Assembly (NCBI GenBank): GCA_030674185.1
Contig: JAPXFY010000016.1
Span: 50,727,250 to 50,791,249, forward strand
Origin: Monoplex corrugatus
Lineage: Eukaryota > Mollusca > Gastropoda > Littorinimorpha > Ranellidae
Direction: 5' to 3'
DNA length: 64,000 nucleotides
The position numbers were made by a program, and so were the translations under genes. This document shows, piece by piece, positions 51,401-55,690 of this stretch. How positions within the stretch are numbered: the first letter of the stretch is position 1; each line of letters opens with the position of its first letter. The notes beneath the pieces are model-generated. The model was not told the DNA's origin and searched no databases. It saw nothing but the letters and a program-made list of their open reading frames with translations.

Positions 51401-53826
51401 GAGAGAACAGTGTTTTTAATGTTAGGATGCTAGCACTTTCCCTGCGGTCTATTTATCCAGCTTGACCTATCTGTACAGAAAATTGGTCCTCTGTTATTGT
51501 GAAAATTGGCGGAATACCATAGATGGATTTCATCCAGGTTTGGTGTACTTTGCAATGTAAAAATCAACATGCTGAAATTATATTTTTTAACATGTGCGTT
51601 TGAATGATCCTCATGTCCAATCTTGATGATGATGTTTTTTTTTTTACTTTGCCTTGGCATTAATATTCTTCCTTTTTGTGTTGACATTAGTATTCTTCCG
51701 TTTCTTATTGTAGAGGACAGGAAAGGCAGACCAAGACCACTAAAGCATTGCAGTCTTTCAGGTCCTGGAGGCCCACAAGGCATGGGCGGCCCTCAAGGCA
51801 TGGGCGGCCCTCAAGGCATGGGCGGTCCCCAGGGGATGGGAGGTCCACAAGGCATGAGCGGTCCTCAAGGCATGGGAGGTCCTCAAGGAATGGGAGGCCC
51901 TCAAGGAATGGGAGGCCCACAAGGTATGGGAGGCCCTCAAGGCATGGGAGGCCACAAGGCATGGGAGGCCCTCAAGGCATGGGGGGATACGGTGGTTATG
52001 GCCAGTTTGGACAACAAGGCCAAGGTGTGTACTGCTCTGTGGTGAAACAGCTAGTCAGGGCACAAGTGATTTGATCTGAATATTTTCATCCAAACAGGTT
52101 AGATTGCAGAAAGAATATGACTCAAAATATGATTATACAGAAGAATCTGCTATGAGGGCCTTTCTCTAAGAGATTGTAAATTATGTCATTTTTACCAGTT
52201 TTACATAAAAAGCCATTACATATAAGTTTAAAATGATCATACCATGAGAAATACTTTTCATTTATGCACATCACTTTAGCTCACCAGCTACAGTAGAGCC
52301 TGTCATGAGCAACCACTCCTTGGGGAACTTGAGACAAGTGTAAATTGGTGCAATATCTGAAAACAATTTTAAAAGAAAACGTGAAATAATCTTTTTAAAG
52401 AAAATGTGGTGTGTTAAGGGGGCACATACACTGTTGGGAAGTGAGTTCATAGCAGGTTTTGCTGTACCTGTTTTGTATTGCTGAAATCCATTTCAGGTCA
52501 GATCAGCTACAGAGGATCTGAAAACTGACTTCACATAATGTCTTCAAAAAGACATAAGTATGTTCATGTGATCTGTATGGTAACATGAAGTCCCTAAGTG
52601 ATGTTTGTGATGGTTTCAGGTGGCCAAGGTGGCCAGCAAAACATGAACTATGGTGGAGGATATGGCCAGTACCAGCAACAAGGTAAAGAAGTGGTTTTCT
52701 TCTTGCAAACCTGCTCATTGTGCCCTTTTGGAAAGGTGGTGAAATGGATTTTTTTTTTTAAAAGTGGATAAAATGCCGTGTCACATTGGTGTTAACTCTT
52801 GTTTTATCACAGAAAAACACCCACTTTTTCAGATTTACCTTATATTCTCAAAGCTGATAAGTTTTTATTATTTCATTATTGAATTCCATTTTGCATCTAG
52901 TTTCTAGATTTTGGGGTGGGGGTACAATGTGTAGTCTCTTGCTGTTGATTATCCACCCGCCTACTCGCAAGTGATGTCAAATAATGATTCATATTTCTAT
53001 GTGGTCAATTGTAAAATGAAAATGTTATATGTCATGATAGAAATTGCAAATGCATACTCATATCAGGAAGAACAAGTTGGTGACAAGATAAACATCACCA
53101 CCACTACCCATAGTGATGTCAAGTAATGATTGTACCTATGATTACATAGCAGCATTGTGTAAGTGAAAATTTCATGCATGACTATACATGTAATTTTGCA
53201 TAAGTCTAACTCGTCACACACAAGATTAGCATACAATAAAAGTGAAATGGGATGGGTGGACGTTGACCATTTCTGAGGACGTAGCAATCGGAACGGAATG
53301 CTAGAATTGAGCCTTGCCTTCGTCATTCACATAGGTGTGTGTGTATATGCACATTTGCATGTTCAATTTGAAGATTTTGTTTGCATGCATTGCAAAGTGA
53401 TTATGCAGGCTTGTGGCATATGCCATGATCATATTAATTCCATGATCATTTGAAATCGGTCTCCATCACATGGCATTTGCAGCTTATTGCACATTGGGTT
53501 TATGACTTGAGTTGACAGAAGAATTAAAACAAAATGAAATAATGACTTTTTGTATACATCAGTATTGTTCTAGAGGTATCTTCATGATGGCTTATTTTAC
53601 AGGCAGTGGCGGTTATGGCGATGGCCAGCAGGGAGGTGGCGGATATGGTGGCCAACAGGGTGGCTATGGAGGTCAGCAAGGTGGATATGGGGGGAACCAG
53701 CCCAGTGGCCAGGGGACCAACCAAGGAATGGGTGGTGGTTATCAACAGCGACAGGCGCCTGGAAACACTGGAGGTGGCAGTGGCCGTGGAAGTGGATCAC
53801 AAAACTTCCACCCATACAGTCGATAA
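8915..53826 (+). CDS. DAZAP1: DAZAP1-type RNA-binding protein (two RRMs, Gly/Gln-rich tail), 11 coding exons
   Basis: Coding exons are 8915-8937, 20095-20135, 29751-29917, 31451-31492, 37505-37624, 38797-38845, 42261-42343, 45091-45340, 51762-52024, 52620-52682 and 53603-53826. All introns are GT-AG and phases join cleanly. Restoring one base in exon 9 gives 441 aa (human DAZAP1 is about 407). RRM1 (about 8-85) has RNP2 KIFVGGL and RNP1 KSRGFGFVSF. RRM2 (about 106-184) has RNP2 KIFIGGL and RNP1 RSRGFGFLTF. The tail is prion-like (WNQ-rich, GGPQGM repeats, GGQQGGYGG) and ends NFHPYSR, like the FHPYRR end of DAZAP1. The family binds mRNA and acts in splicing and translation in nucleus and cytoplasm. 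Hrp48/Musashi-like hnRNPs are the alternatives, but linker and C-terminus favour DAZAP1. As written, the exon 9 deletion would stop translation early in exon 10. Confidence 0.88.
8938..11199. other. Proximal part of DAZAP1 intron 1
   Basis: Holds four TAGGCCTA palindromes (9384, 9571, 9769, 9859) and one copy of a dispersed repeat (about 9960-10150). No exon is visible on either strand. Confidence 0.5.
9960..10150 (+). repeat. Dispersed intronic repeat, copy 1
   Basis: Shares an ordered set of motifs with 19655-19960 and 37740-38012: GGTAATTTA..CCTGTTTTTAT, TTTTGGTGTCCTT, ATCCCC..GATAAATT, then GTGGTGAACGCCAGGGGC. The family is not recognised. Confidence 0.55.
11200..11205 (-). terminator. 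Polyadenylation signal of the antisense 1310-aa gene
   Basis: AATAAA on the minus strand (TTTATT on plus), about 190 nt downstream of the stop codon at 11393. This is the first canonical signal downstream that I noticed. Confidence 0.45.
11393..16298 (-). CDS. Uncharacterised 1310-aa coiled-coil protein with D/D/H core and Tudor/chromo-like C-terminus (two exons)
   Basis: Exon 1 is 16298-16217 (27 codons plus G; donor GTAAGT). Exon 2 is 15243-11393 (acceptor CTCTTAACAG). Joining keeps frame and gives about 1310 aa. The ATG sits in CAAAATGGCGGC, a strong YY1/TISU-like start. Order: unknown N-terminal region 1-300 (Ser/Thr-rich at its end); coiled coil about 315-485; conserved-looking core about 490-800 with LHTDGTS (Asp576), STMTDR (Asp652), CNAHFLLGL (His686) and FRGNRFNNTFEGA (774-785); Lys-rich helices 1000-1070; acidic stretch 1180-1215; Tudor/chromo-like segment about 1216-1285 (VAVYYEQQCFIGEVLEV). 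It resembles a large unannotated family remembered from lancelet, cnidarian, echinoderm and mollusc gene sets. Spaced acidic residues could mean an RNase H-like or transposase-derived fold, which is speculation. No terminal inverted repeats were found. It lies antisense in DAZAP1 intron 1. Confidence 0.85.
15244..16216 (-). other. Intron of the 1310-aa gene
   Basis: Minus-strand GTAAGT donor (16216-16211) and TTTTGTTTTCTCTTAACAG acceptor (AG 15245-15244). Reading straight through the acceptor adds a hydrophobic poly-Phe run, which is intron translated in error. The intron carries an A-rich tract and two CA microsatellites. Confidence 0.8.
15403..15476. repeat. (CA)n microsatellite
   Basis: Nearly pure CA run. 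A shorter (CA)n tract follows at 15573-15597. Confidence 0.95.
16299..16900. promoter_or_regulatory. Upstream region of the antisense 1310-aa gene
   Basis: CpG-containing DNA directly upstream (to the right) of the minus-strand start. There is no TATA box at a sensible distance. A 184-codon plus-strand frame (16276-16830) overlaps it but shows no domain and is not called. GAGAGAGAG and CGCGAGAGCG tracts lie at 16620-16700. Confidence 0.35.
16918..17504 (-). mobile_element. piggyBac-like transposase N-terminal fragment (subfamily 2, copy 1)
   Basis: The minus-strand frame starting at 17322 (or MSDEDLWRLL at 17304) is acidic and Ser/Asp-rich (DSDSESDEEAGSSVDRLPDL), then HNLPVGASPLEYFSLFF and EEMLTEFANQTNLY, the entry to the piggyBac DDE domain. 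It then meets a stop, so the catalytic domain is absent. The 5' leader (TTTATGTAAACA..GATGGC.GCGTCCATAG) is shared with the fragment at 48.8-49.4 kb. TTAA at 17505-17508 is a plausible right boundary. The left end is not identified. Confidence 0.7.
17509..18026. other. Non-coding intron 1 DNA
   Basis: Includes a short local duplication around 17920-18005 (ACTTGATACACT..AAAGCCACA). Nothing else is recognised. Confidence 0.4.
18027..18380. repeat. Diverged direct repeat, unit 1
   Basis: Aligns by eye over about 350 bp with 19190-19560. Shared motifs are GCGGCCGTGAAAGTTG, TGGGGTTGGTTGC, TTGTGTAGTTTC, GTCGCGA(A/G)CATTCTCGCTA and GCGACTATTCTCG. The unit looks like the 5' leader of a piggyBac-like element (see 18860-19215). 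Confidence 0.65.
18860..19215 (-). mobile_element. Decayed piggyBac-like N-terminal coding remnant
   Basis: Minus-strand translation gives acidic segments broken by stops: TFTAAEVAELIIQASSEDD, then QNDDDPAYSMDEDEVEAD, then ADTEVDTASDDSGNEDDA. This composition is typical of the acidic head of piggyBac-like transposases. The 5' leader is the repeat unit at 19190-19560. No DDE domain remains. The assignment is inferred from composition and neighbours. Confidence 0.45.
19190..19560. repeat. Diverged direct repeat, unit 2
   Basis: Partner of 18027-18380, attached to the acidic remnant at 18860-19215. Confidence 0.65.
19655..19960 (+). repeat. Dispersed intronic repeat, copy 2
   Basis: Shares GATAAATT, GGTCAACACCAAGGGCGT and GTGTTTGAGATGGTTGTAGGCCTG..GGCTCTGAGCTGTCGGCT with copy 3 at 37740-38012. 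It carries a C20 run at 19846-19865. Confidence 0.55.
20095..20135 (+). CDS. DAZAP1: DAZAP1 exon 2
   Basis: Acceptor TTTCAG, donor GTAAGT. Encodes GKIFVGGLSWETDQ, i.e. RNP2 of RRM1, and ends in phase 1. Confidence 0.88.
20373..20646. mobile_element. Nested palindromic TTAA repeat (MITE), copy 2
   Basis: Several CCCTTTGACTCCC(T/G)CACC left arms and GGGTG(C)GGGAGTCAAAGGG right arms surround a CTTCCTGCAGGAAG centre near 20521. The repeat ends at TTAA 20643-20646, with a second internal TTAA at 20600. The arms are duplicated relative to the copies at 61.1 and 62.4 kb. Confidence 0.75.
21215..23086 (+). mobile_element. piggyBac-like element copy A, internally deleted, TTAA-bounded (1872 bp)
   Basis: TTAA (21211-21214) then CCCTCTGCCTACC; at the other end GGTAGGCAAAGGG then TTAA (23087-23090). 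These are 13-bp inverted repeats with the piggyBac TTAA target duplication. GATCGACC motifs cluster inside the 5' end. The coding part starts MADQETMQLLESIFGYVSDE at 21472 (acidic head), passes GVSHDLPVGASPFGFF, and in a shifted frame enters the DDE domain (YWSTDPLCIAQVADVIS, DPLHKVR). It then jumps near 22255 to a C-terminal Cys-rich domain (CLVCQKAKRK...GCVICSVHL...CFAEFHQHL) ending before 22550. The catalytic DDD core is missing. An extra 8 bp near 21782 and a homopolymer change near 21918 break the frame. Non-autonomous. Confidence 0.9.
21472..21798 (+). pseudogene. piggyBac-like transposase N-terminal ORF of copy A
   Basis: Opens at CAAAAATGGCGG and runs about 108 codons through the acidic head (DVDVDLVINSDRLLIDLESE) and a basic nuclear-localisation-like AKKRKIRKTKAARD. 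It ends at TGA because of an 8-bp insertion absent from copy B. The DDE entry is then continued in another frame (21814-22395). Confidence 0.75.
23091..24359. other. Intron 2 DNA without recognised features
   Basis: Only short unsupported frames. No transposon ends identified. Confidence 0.4.
24360..25180 (+). mobile_element. Zinc-finger (BED/hAT-like) N-terminal gene fragment
   Basis: The frame at 24635-24841 reads MSIRRDFVPLNASIADIDEG, then NRWKWDWLREVCDG and CCKLCRSEISYKSSGK. After a TGA it continues ALVDDHLKGKQHDRLRTSNE. This is one CxxC...H...H finger of the type heading hAT- or BED-related transposase-like proteins in invertebrates. The stop replaces an aromatic or Cys codon, and one extra codon follows it. 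Upstream is a palindromic TCCGCGAATTTGCGGATATC cluster (24447). Downstream (25060-25110) is CCCCTGGACCCGCTAGGGGG..CCCCTGGACCC, likely part of the same element. Remainder absent. Confidence 0.5.
25262..26040 (-). mobile_element. piggyBac-like transposase fragment (subfamily 3)
   Basis: TTAA (25258-25261) followed by CCCTTTTGCTGCCAGGG marks one terminus. The minus frame 26028-25675 reads IPAFTGDSGLKKDPHG, DCIDFFSLFVGDDLIDKMVE, ETNRYAQQ, and WTDTYAYEMKQFLGLTL. This is the N-terminal part of the piggyBac DDE domain (FFxLFxxDxLxDxxVEETNRYA...EMKxFLG). The frame then drifts, and no catalytic Asp segment or second terminus was found. Confidence 0.75.
26170..27459. other. Intron 2 DNA without recognised features
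   Basis: A (CA)n/(CATA)n tract lies at 26775-26818. Otherwise nothing identified. Confidence 0.4.
27460..27722. repeat. GT/GA microsatellite cluster
   Basis: (GT)n and three separated (GA)n blocks at 27487-27503, 27598-27614 and 27710-27722. The second and third are each preceded by TTTATTCATT-rich DNA, suggesting a short duplicated unit. Confidence 0.8.
27723..28560. other. Intron 2 DNA next to a piggyBac-like fragment
   Basis: Locally GC-rich between 27720 and 28110 and around 28440-28490. It may be untranslated or terminal parts of the element at 28.6-29.45 kb, but no matching terminus was found. Confidence 0.3.
28564..29453 (-). mobile_element. piggyBac-like N-terminal fragment with RGG-type segment (subfamily 4)
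   Basis: On the minus strand a frame opens at CAAAATGGCGACAGC (ATG about 29177) and encodes SKRRKLLTAEEALRELEQQL, EEEDSDELLSDDSLEGE and similar acidic sequence. A (GR)n-rich stretch follows, GRAGGRGRGRGRGRSVFDG, in a second frame (28851-28564). Between the two frames a frameshift lies in the GC-rich Gly/Arg coding DNA (28750-28860). No DDE domain is present. The 5' flank carries CGACGAGTATACTCG and CGACGAGTTATCTCGTC motifs and ends GGCACGGAAAAGG-TTAA at 29454-29457, a plausible piggyBac terminus. Confidence 0.6.
29655..29666 (+). CDS. DAZAP1: Candidate 12-nt DAZAP1 microexon
   Basis: CTTTCTGTTTTTAG precedes GAAAAGTTGAGG, which is followed by GTAAGC. In phase 1, as left by exon 2, it would insert G-K-V-E in frame between Gln21 and Asp22, in the first loop/helix of RRM1. 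The remaining intron before exon 3 would be 84 nt. No transcript evidence is available here. Confidence 0.35.
29751..29917 (+). CDS. DAZAP1: DAZAP1 exon 3
   Basis: Acceptor ATGTTTCAG, donor GTATGT. Completes an Asp codon with exon 2 and encodes most of RRM1, including GEITDCIVMM and RNP1 KSRGFGFVSF. Ends in phase 0 after IDGRT. Confidence 0.92.
29918..31450. other. DAZAP1 intron 3
   Basis: Contains a G15 run at 30905-30919 and no recognised coding or mobile sequence. The region 30920-31340 is unusually GC-balanced for this window but carries no identifiable family. Confidence 0.45.
31451..31492 (+). CDS. DAZAP1: DAZAP1 exon 4
   Basis: Acceptor CTTTTCAG, donor GTAAAG. Encodes VDAKACNARGTTPK (end of RRM1 and linker, comparable to the VDPK-type segment of the family). 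Phase 0 on both sides. Confidence 0.85.
31640..32640 (+). mobile_element. Mariner/Tc1-like transposon relic
   Basis: Starts near ACAAGGGCTGATCTGAAAGT, a mariner-type terminus. A degenerate inverse counterpart (CAAGGACTTTGAAATTGTC) lies near 32618. In between, VAARWIPHLLT (about 32172) and MFPRLKQNLAGKKFSRIEEL (about 32455-32515) recall the conserved WVPH and FLFP..K..LAGKKF segments of mariner transposases. Stops and frameshifts are everywhere. A 48-bp tandem duplication (31923 and 31971) lies inside it. Confidence 0.5.
32690..35745 (+). mobile_element. Nearly complete RTE-type LINE with endonuclease and reverse transcriptase
   Basis: About 3 kb on the plus strand. The apurinic-endonuclease domain opens with TIGTWNVRSLRAAGK and contains LGLCELRW, IVQGDWNAKIG and SDHELVMM. 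The RT palm has KSAGMDNIPSELVQAGGEA, AGFRPGRSTTEQIF, VDFKKAFDRVWH (motif A), GVRQGCLLSPTLFNIF and LRFADDIDGL (FADD box). The C-terminal part has RFKYLGAIVSDEG, YACETWTI and KLRWYGHVTR, ending RSTRLRD. A short (GAT)n tail follows (35720-35731), typical of RTE. Frames are 32788-33333, 33330-34169, 34073-35059 and 34998-35720, so three frameshifts (near 33297, in the CA run at 34131-34144, and near 35020) kill it. It lies in DAZAP1 intron 4, sense orientation. Confidence 0.9.
35746..37504. other. Distal part of DAZAP1 intron 4
   Basis: Two small tandem duplications are visible: TTTTGTTCCCCATCTACATG at 35788 and 35832, and a 44-bp unit (ACATAAAAGCAAAATGCGTT...) at 36517 and 36561. No genes recognised. 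Confidence 0.5.
37505..37624 (+). CDS. DAZAP1: DAZAP1 exon 5
   Basis: Acceptor TTCTGTTTCAG, donor GTAAGT. Encodes the linker PQNRFGGGGMTGRT and the start of RRM2 with RNP2 TKIFIGGLPNNVGEDTIRES. Phase 0 on both sides. Confidence 0.92.
37740..38012 (+). repeat. Dispersed intronic repeat, copy 3
   Basis: GGTAATTTAGGCCTGTTTTT, TTTTAGTGTCCTT, GATCCCCATGTAGGCCTATG, GATAAATT, GTCGATGTTAGGGGCGTCT and GGCTCTACGCTGTCAGCTGG follow the order seen in copies 1 and 2. The repeat abuts the piggyBac-like element at 38017. Confidence 0.55.
38017..38715 (-). mobile_element. Short piggyBac-like deletion derivative copy C, TTAA-bounded (699 bp)
   Basis: TTAA (38013-38016) then CCCTCTGCCTACC, and GGTAGGCAATGGG then TTAA (38716-38719). 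These are the same 13-bp inverted repeats as copies A and B. On the minus strand it keeps the CAAAATGGCGG start region, acidic head remnants, LPFAVGPGAKKRKITKSKAARDV and VTVHWTD, then jumps to the 3' terminal region (GGAGTGATGTCTTTGG..TTTTTTCATCA). GATCGACC-type motifs are retained near 38643-38700. It is a diverged relative, not a recent sibling. It ends only 77 bp before DAZAP1 exon 6. Confidence 0.85.
38797..38845 (+). CDS. DAZAP1: DAZAP1 exon 6
   Basis: Acceptor TGTGCAG, donor GTATGT. Encodes VTEVVIMYDHEKGRSR plus the first base of Gly (start of RNP1 in RRM2), matching the VTEVVMIYD segment of DAZAP1. Confidence 0.92.
38846..42260. other. DAZAP1 intron 6
   Basis: Contains (CA)n near 39060-39080, a T8-G23 tract (40161-40191), a C16 run (41010-41025) and degenerate repeats built on TATTTCATTTATTTCCAATT at 41080-41200. 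No exon or transposon recognised. Confidence 0.5.
42261..42343 (+). CDS. DAZAP1: DAZAP1 exon 7
   Basis: Acceptor TTGGCTGTAG. Encodes FGFLTFDNEDSVEQACGEHY and VDVNGKQ, i.e. RNP1 and the last helix/strand of RRM2. The donor is GTTACT, lacking the usual +3/+5 purine-G consensus, so it may be weak. The frame joins exactly to exon 8. Confidence 0.88.
42344..45090. other. DAZAP1 intron 7
   Basis: A degenerate tandem repeat built on AGCACCGGTAT..TTGGTTTA occurs three times at about 42560-42770, and a C22 run lies at 43696-43717. Nothing else recognised. Confidence 0.5.
45091..45340 (+). CDS. DAZAP1: DAZAP1 exon 8
   Basis: Acceptor TGTGTGGTAG, donor GTGAGC. Opens VECKKAEPRGAGGRGGG (RRM2 end, like the VEVKRAEPRD of DAZAP1), then an RGG-type stretch and a Trp/Asn/Gln-rich segment (GNWNQGWNQDGGYNQQGW). 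It is a prion-like low-complexity domain. Ends in phase 1. Confidence 0.9.
45341..46239. other. Proximal DAZAP1 intron 8
   Basis: T-rich tracts. GACGGCAG(G)C motifs occur twice at about 45963-46012 and could be an old transposon edge. No exon recognised. Confidence 0.35.
46240..46459 (+). mobile_element. piggyBac-like acidic N-terminal fragment (possible)
   Basis: The plus frame 46248-46457 reads FSVQEVIDIVQAEGSDDELD, LVGELSVEDRDDLLDSGDEF, the acidic composition seen in the other piggyBac-like heads here. TTAA-CCCATTTACCCCC begins at 46456, directly after it, possibly the terminus of another element. No DDE domain. Assignment from composition only. Confidence 0.35.
46727..48602 (-). mobile_element. 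piggyBac-like element copy B, internally deleted, TTAA-bounded (1876 bp), inverted sibling of copy A
   Basis: TTAA (46723-46726) then CCCTTTGCCTACC, and GGTAGGCAGAGGG then TTAA (48603-48606). The minus-strand content is nearly identical to copy A, including the same internal deletion joint (DPLHKVR to the Cys-rich tail), so both derive from one deleted founder. Visible differences are single substitutions (EISNYW versus EIGNYW, RQAEKG versus RQVEKG), no 8-bp insertion, one more T in the GGATTTTTTTAG run, and one extra GATCGACC unit at the 5' end. The N-terminal frame runs 48335-47892. The DDE entry continues in another frame (48001-47636), and the Cys-rich tail is 47487-47266. The catalytic core is absent. 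Confidence 0.9.
47892..48335 (-). pseudogene. piggyBac-like transposase N-terminal ORF of copy B
   Basis: About 147 codons from ATG 48335: acidic head, KKRKIRKTKAARDSVIVHW, then FDSQETESDDDQILRSVGVS and DLPVGASPFGFF, ending at TAG created by one extra T. It extends farther than in copy A because the 8-bp insertion is lacking. Confidence 0.75.
48681..48815 (-). mobile_element. LINE/SINE 3' tail fragment with CA microsatellite
   Basis: (AAT)n on the plus strand at 48687-48701, followed by AGTAGCTTTTGTATAGCACT; on the minus strand this reads GTGCTATACAAAAGCTACTT(ATT)n. Such an ending is common for CR1/L2-like elements and comparable to 6186-6240. A (CA)n run follows at 48790-48812. Confidence 0.45.
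48825..49403 (-). mobile_element. piggyBac-like N-terminal fragment (subfamily 2, copy 2)
   Basis: Minus strand: MTDEELWR start near 49151, frameshifted against the acidic body (LLNDDGEEFEGFTVEDLVNK, SESDSESEGGSSIDRLPDL). Then VVHDLPV, after which it ends in a G run at 48819-48825. The leader TTTATGTAAACAATGATGGC matches the leader at 17.4 kb, so both belong to one subfamily. A TTAA sits beside GGGCGCTCTGGGGGTATATG at 49401-49404. No DDE domain. Confidence 0.65.
49405..51761. other. Distal DAZAP1 intron 8
   Basis: No exon or recognised transposon. A GCCATCTTG motif occurs near 50540, and TG-rich DNA near 50980-51060. Confidence 0.45.
51762..52024 (+). CDS. DAZAP1: DAZAP1 exon 9 (GGPQGM repeat exon, one base short)
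   Basis: Acceptor CAGTCTTTCAG, donor GTGTGT. It consists of twelve 18-bp units encoding GGPQGM, then GGYGGYGQFGQQGQ. The exon is 263 nt, while phases of exons 8 and 10 demand a multiple of three (264). Unit 11 reads GGAGGCCACAAGG where its neighbours have GGAGGCCCACAAGG, so one C is missing near 51952-51953. Without it, translation leaves the Gly-rich frame and stops in exon 10. This is either a real allele or a sequencing/assembly error in a C run. Confidence 0.85.
51767..51981 (+). repeat. Coding minisatellite, 18-bp unit x 12
   Basis: Unit GGAGGCCCTCAAGGCATG with third-position variation (CCT/CCA/CCC, GGC/GGA/GGT) and one AGC for GGC. The variants are interspersed, indicating an established but slippage-prone array. 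Confidence 0.95.
52025..52619. other. DAZAP1 intron 9
   Basis: No features recognised. Confidence 0.6.
52620..52682 (+). CDS. DAZAP1: DAZAP1 exon 10
   Basis: Acceptor TGGTTTCAG, donor GTAAAG. In the expected phase it encodes GQGGQQNMNYGGGYGQYQQQ. The phase implied by exon 9 as written gives VAKVASKT and then TGA. Confidence 0.85.
52683..53602. other. DAZAP1 intron 10
   Basis: Two stretches repeat locally (GTGATGTCAAATAATGATT at 52972 and GTGATGTCAAGTAATGATT at 53112). Otherwise nothing is recognised. Confidence 0.45.
53603..53826 (+). CDS. DAZAP1: DAZAP1 exon 11 and stop
   Basis: Acceptor CTTATTTTACAG. Encodes SGGYGDGQQGGGGYGGQQGG, further GGYGGQ units, then GRGSGSQNFHPYSR and TAA at 53824-53826. 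The NFHPYSR end is the DAZAP1 hallmark that fixes the identification. Confidence 0.93.
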
Positions 53827-54280
53827 ATCATAGAACGTGGTCATCAATGTCATTATCACTTTCTTCATAATGTGTTGTTGACAAAAGCGGACTTTCCACT
53901 GTTTGTGTGTTCATTGCTCATTTTGATATTTTACGAGGGGTTTTTGACATGTGGGCAATTTCTGACATGACCTAAATGTGTTGGAGTTGCTATTGATTCA
54001 CTTCAGAATCCTGTGTTCTTCATTGTGAATTCAGTGTAAGGAACGACTACAACATAGAGCACTTTATTTCCTCTATTCATGTTGTGTTCTTATCCAGTTT
54101 TTAAGAGGGGATTGGGTCAGGGTAGACTGCACATATTCAGAAGTATGCATGGGACACATATTTGGGAACACACCTAAAGGCAGCTCTGTTTCCCATGCAT
54201 GGGTCATGTCAGTATTAACTCTGAAAACATGTCTCGTGTGGTTTTGTCGGTTCTTAATAAAATTGCTTTAGTTTCAGTTC
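53827..54280 (+). terminator. DAZAP1: DAZAP1 3' UTR with polyadenylation signals
   Basis: The first AATAAA is at 54256-54261, followed by further candidates at 54356-54361 and 54725-54730, so alternative 3' ends are possible. The proximal UTR is about 430 nt. Confidence 0.55.
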
Positions 54281-55330
54281 TTAAAATTACTTCATTTAAA
54301 TATTCATTATCATCCCATTTGGGGGGGGGGGAGGGGGGGAATGTGTCATGAAAGTAATAAAATTTGGAAAACACTTTCTGGAAATGTGTTATGAATGCAA
54401 ACATGTGAATCAGATTTTGTGGTGGTGGTTGTGGTTCATGTGAGTTACGAAGATATGTTAGAATTGATCTTTTTTTTATAAATGTTATGCTTAACTGTTA
54501 ACGGCTGGAGCTGAGATCAATCAACAGTTTCAAAATGTTGGTCAAATGTCCAGCCAGAGTTAGAGCAGAGTTGAGAAGAAAAATCAACACACACACACAC
54601 ACCTGTTAATCAAAACACTTTTGTGTGGAGGCATATACACACAAACAATGCCAATATAAGACACTTTGTAGAAAGATGTATGAGCCACGCTTTTCGTAAA
54701 ACGGTATGCCAATATTTCATTATAAATAAAGTGCTACTGACAATGGATTATCAACAACAGAAAGTTTGAAAAGAATGACTAGTTTTAAGAAACTTGTATC
54801 CACAGGTTACATTTCTCACTGGCTATGTAAGGTTTTCTTCTTGCGAATTCTTGAAATAGACTGCTAAAGGGTGCTAAAACAAGTTGCTTCAGCAAAACAC
54901 TTGATAGCAGATGCATTTAACCCATCTGCAGATGCATTTAACCCAGAGGAGCAAGGCAGAAACAAAAGAGTGACAAAAGGAAATTTCAAGCACAGAATTT
55001 CCAGAAAGTTGGGATACCATGTAGGCCTACGGTATACTGAGAGTCCCCAGCATCCCCAAGGGGGGACTCCTAAATTTTACAGACTCCTCATATCCACCTG
55101 TATTGCAAATCAAAACCATCCTGCTTTGATGTAGCCTATACTGATAATACAATTACTACAAATGTTTTAAGCCCAATGACTGCACACAGCTGTATCAGGG
55201 GCTACAACCATCACGGAACAAATCATTGACCCTACACAAATGGAAAAGAAAACTACTTGTACACGTATCAAAGCATTTATGCATTAATCTAGAGATCTAC
55301 CCCTGCATTGTATCAAATGATTCTGTCCAA

Positions 55331-55690
55331 TTATCACCAGGAGATTTAACAAATAAACATGACTATAAAATATAAACTAAATACACTAAAACATTAAAAC
55401 TAGCTTAAATTACCATTATTTTTGAACATTTTCTTAGAGCCAAAACGCAGTTATACACATAGACTACCAATTATGAATCCTAACAGACAGGATGTAAGGC
55501 ATTACAGAATACATAAGGCAACTGGACTAGCAAGGCAGAAAATGAAAGCAAAGAAGCAAGACAAACAACCAGAGTGACAGAAAAAAAAAATTCTAGCACA
55601 AAATTTCCAGAAGGTAGGGCTTTTATTCACAGTACCGGTATATTGAACAAGGCCCCATGCATCACCGTGGGTGCGTGAGGCCGTGATGAA
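55331..55690 (+). repeat. Diverged duplicated block, unit 1
   Basis: Shares with 56692-57030 the ordered motifs AATTATCACCAGGAGATTT, ACACTAAAAC(A/G), AAATTACC, CAAGGCAG and CACAAAATTTCCAGAAGGT. A third partial copy lies at 54945-55030 (AGCAAGGCAGAAACAAA..TTTCCAGAAAGTTGGGATAC). Confidence 0.55.

Noticed and set aside
51705..51962. Antisense frames across DAZAP1 exon 9
   Set aside because: Shadows of the GGPQGM repeat.
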